Positions 30,306 to 31,919 of a DNA stretch of 31,919 nucleotides are shown in pieces. The DNA comes from LGRD01 sp031378125. GTDB taxonomy: Bacteria > Pseudomonadota > Gammaproteobacteria > Burkholderiales > Burkholderiaceae_C. The notes below the pieces were generated by a model, which saw nothing but the letters and a program-made list of their open reading frames with translations, had not been told where the DNA came from and did not search any database. The stretch covers positions 1-31,919 of the forward strand of contig JANNDW010000406.1 in NCBI GenBank assembly GCA_031378125.1, written 5' to 3'. Numbering within the stretch: position 1 is the first letter of the stretch; each line of letters opens with the position of its first letter. The position numbers and the translations under genes are program-made.

Positions 30306-31613
30306 ATGTCCGTTCAAGTTGAAACCTTAGAGAAGCTCGAGCGCCGCATCACGCTGACCCTGCCCGCGTCCAGCATCGCCAGCGAAGTCACTTCCCGGCT
30401 CAAGCGCCTGTCGCGCACCGTCAAGGCCGACGGTTTCAGGCCCGGCAAGGTGCCGATGAGCGTGGTGACGCAGCGCTACGGCTACTCGGTGCACTACGAG
30501 GTGATGAACGACAAGGTGGGTCAGGTGTTTTCCGAGGCTGTCAACGAGGCCAAGCTGCGTGTGGCGGGCCCGCCGCGCATCACCGAAAAGGAAGGCGCGC
30601 CCGAAGGCCAGGTGGCGTTTGACGCCACATTCGAGGTCTACCCGGAAGTCAAGCTGGGCGACCTGAGCCAGACGGCGGTCGAGCGTGTCTCCACCGAAGT
30701 GACGGATGCCGCCATCGACAAGACGCTGGACATCTTGCGCAAGCAACGCCGCACCTTCGCGCAACGCGCGGCCACGGAGCCCGCCGCCGTGGGTGACCGC
30801 GTGACGATCGACTTCGAAGGCAAGATCGACGCTGTGCCCTTCGACGGCGGCAAGGCCGACGGCTTTCAGTTCCTGATCGGCGAAGGCCAGATGCTGGAGC
30901 AGTTCGACCTGGCCGTACGTGGCATGAAGGCCGGCGAGTCCAAGACCTTTGCGCTCCAGTTCCCGGCTGAGTATCAAGGCAAGAACGTGGCCGGCAAGGA
31001 GGCCGACTTCATGGTCACCTTGAAGAAGATCGAGGCGCAGCACCTGCCCGAAGTCAACGAAGCCTTTGCCAAATCGCTGGGCATCAAGGAAGCCAGCGTC
31101 GAAAGCCTGCGTGCCGACGTCAAACGCAACCTGGAGCGTGAGGTGAAATTCCGCGTGCTGGCCCGCAACAAGGCCAGCGTCATGGATGCGCTGGTGTCCG
31201 CGGCCGAGCTGGACGTGCCGCTTGCGCTGGTCAGCGCCGAAGTCGAGCGCATGACCGAATCGGCGCGTGCCGACCTCAAAAAACGCGGTGTCAAGGATGC
31301 CGAGACGGCGCCGATTCCTGCCGACGTGTTTCAGCCGCAGGCCGAACGCCGCGTCCGGCTGGGGCTGGTGGTGGGTGAACTGGTGCGGGCCAACAATCTT
31401 CAAGCCAAGCCGGACCAGTTGCAGGCGCACATCGAAGAAATGGCGCAGAGCTACGAGAAGCCCGCCGAAGTGGTTCGCTGGTACCTGGGCGACCGCCAAC
31501 GCATGGCCGAGGTCGAAGCGGTGGTGGTCGAAAACAACGTGGCCGAGTTTGTCATCGGCAAGGCCAAGGTCTCCGACAAGGCGGTGCCTTTCGATGAACT
31601 GATGACTGGTTGA
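30306..31613 (+). CDS. tig: Trigger factor (ribosome-bound chaperone and prolyl isomerase)
   Basis: Trigger factor binds at the ribosomal exit tunnel and shields nascent chains. The 435-residue protein has the ribosome-binding signature GFRPGKVP at 43–50, an FKBP-type prolyl isomerase domain at about 155–240 (GDRVTIDFEGKID, FLIGEGQMLEQFD, GMKAGESKTFALQFP), and a helical C-terminal chaperone domain. The ATG at 30306 gives the conserved start MSVQVETLEKLERR; the frame upstream runs through the tRNA and is not coding. There is no clear ribosome site close to the ATG. The order tRNA-Leu–tig–clpP is conserved in relatives and joins folding with proteolysis. Confidence 0.97.
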   Translation: MSVQVETLEKLERRITLTLPASSIASEVTSRLKRLSRTVKADGFRPGKVPMSVVTQRYGYSVHYEVMNDKVGQVFSEAVNEAKLRVAGPPRITEKEGAPEGQVAFDATFEVYPEVKLGDLSQTAVERVSTEVTDAAIDKTLDILRKQRRTFAQRAATEPAAVGDRVTIDFEGKIDAVPFDGGKADGFQFLIGEGQMLEQFDLAVRGMKAGESKTFALQFPAEYQGKNVAGKEADFMVTLKKIEAQHLPEVNEAFAKSLGIKEASVESLRADVKRNLEREVKFRVLARNKASVMDALVSAAELDVPLALVSAEVERMTESARADLKKRGVKDAETAPIPADVFQPQAERRVRLGLVVGELVRANNLQAKPDQLQAHIEEMAQSYEKPAEVVRWYLGDRQRMAEVEAVVVENNVAEFVIGKAKVSDKAVPFDELMTG

Positions 31614-31631
31614 CTTTTCGGTGTGGGTATT

Positions 31632-31670
31632 GAAGGCGCCGCGCCGCAAGGCCGGCGCCTTCGTTCATTC
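31632..31670 (+). terminator. Probable terminator between tig and clpP
   Basis: GAAGGCGCCG (31632–31641) pairs perfectly with CGGCGCCTTC (31653–31662), a 10-bp stem with an 11-base loop. The following GTTCATTC is only weakly T-rich, so termination may be partial. Confidence 0.65.
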
Positions 31671-31690
31671 TGAAGGCCTGGACTTGTAGC

Positions 31691-31699
31691 GACATAATC
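31691..31699 (+). promoter_or_regulatory. Probable -10 region of the clpP promoter
   Basis: GACATAATC with CATAAT at 31693–31698 is the third copy of the element seen before nadE and ilvB. It would give a leader of about 35 bases. No clear -35 box and no sigma32 consensus are evident. Confidence 0.45.
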
Positions 31700-31739
31700 A
31701 GTCCCGATATTCGCGGTTCATCACTTGAAGGACTTCGCC

Positions 31740-31919
31740 ATGAGCGCGCTGGACACACAAAACCTGGGCATGGTGCCTATCGTCATCGAAACCTCGGGGC
31801 GCGGCGAGCGCGCCTACGACATCTACAGCCGCCTGCTTCGCGAGCGCATCGTCTTCATGGTCGGGCCCGTCACCGACCAGTCCGCCAACGTGGTGGTGGC
31901 GCAGTTGTTGTTCCTCGAA
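31740..31919 (+). CDS. clpP: ATP-dependent Clp protease proteolytic subunit, N-terminal part (runs off the window)
   Basis: The 60 codons present match the ClpP N-terminus: a short propeptide region, then MVPIVIETSGRGERAYDIYSR, LLRERIVFMVGPVTDQSANVVVAQLLFLE. The catalytic Ser, His and Asp lie beyond the edge. ClpP forms the barrel-shaped serine protease that works with ClpX or ClpA. GAAGGA (31727–31732) is seven bases before the ATG. The location after tig supports the call; clpX would be expected next. Confidence 0.96.
   Translation, partial: MSALDTQNLGMVPIVIETSGRGERAYDIYSRLLRERIVFMVGPVTDQSANVVVAQLLFLE

Noticed and set aside
1..31919. Mobile elements, CRISPR arrays, toxin–antitoxin or defence islands
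   Set aside because: I read both strands for transposase, integrase, direct repeat arrays and defence motifs and found none. Gene content and composition look like stable core chromosome.

Overview
The window is high-GC, densely coded chromosomal DNA, almost certainly from a betaproteobacterium of the order Burkholderiales (Comamonadaceae or the Leptothrix/Rubrivivax-type relatives). The reasons are the gene orders tRNA-Leu–tig–clpP and ilvB–ilvH–ilvC–pssA–leuA, the nadE–glnB pair, the sigma factor/DUF3619/DUF3106/RDD group and the style of the proteins. This placement is inferred from reading; no database was searched. I see no insertion sequence, prophage, CRISPR array or plasmid gene. Every gap between genes is shorter than 300 bases.

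Layout. (1) 1–5693: the start of a membrane proton-pumping pyrophosphatase gene (hppA, cut by the window edge) diverges from the soluble pyrophosphatase gene ppa. A strong terminator follows ppa, then a secreted two-domain M16 metallopeptidase and a DhlA-type haloalkane dehalogenase homologue. (2) 5704–8945: a FemAB-like acyltransferase gene stands exactly head to head with glutamine-dependent nadE, and glnB (PII) follows nadE. (3) 8969–12338, minus strand: a tight run of an ECF sigma factor, a one-TM DUF3619 protein (candidate anti-sigma factor), an exported DUF3106 protein, an RDD membrane protein, diacylglycerol kinase and a LOG-family hydrolase. (4) 12593–20499: branched-chain amino acid genes ilvB, ilvH and ilvC, then pssA, then two different 2-isopropylmalate synthases in tandem. 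In front of the first leuA lies what looks like a leucine attenuator: a 19-codon leader ORF with TTG, CTA and CTA leucine codons, followed by a 9-bp hairpin and a U-run. (5) 20626–25642: a PBP7-like endopeptidase, an IclR regulator, and hpnE–hpnD–hpnC, the three-enzyme route from farnesyl diphosphate to squalene. (6) 25692–30122: a clear sigma70 promoter with a palindromic operator of TetR type over its start site drives an RND efflux pair (lipoprotein adaptor plus permease). (7) 30189–31919: tRNA-Leu(UAG), trigger factor, and the start of clpP.

Most genes are housekeeping. The points most worth following up are the leu attenuator with its apparently leaderless leader peptide, the sigma factor/DUF3619/DUF3106 module, the twin hairpins with identical loops between ilvB and ilvH, the CATATG head-to-head start of the FemAB-like gene and nadE, the operator in front of the RND genes with no regulator gene nearby, and the dehalogenase with a complete catalytic pentad.
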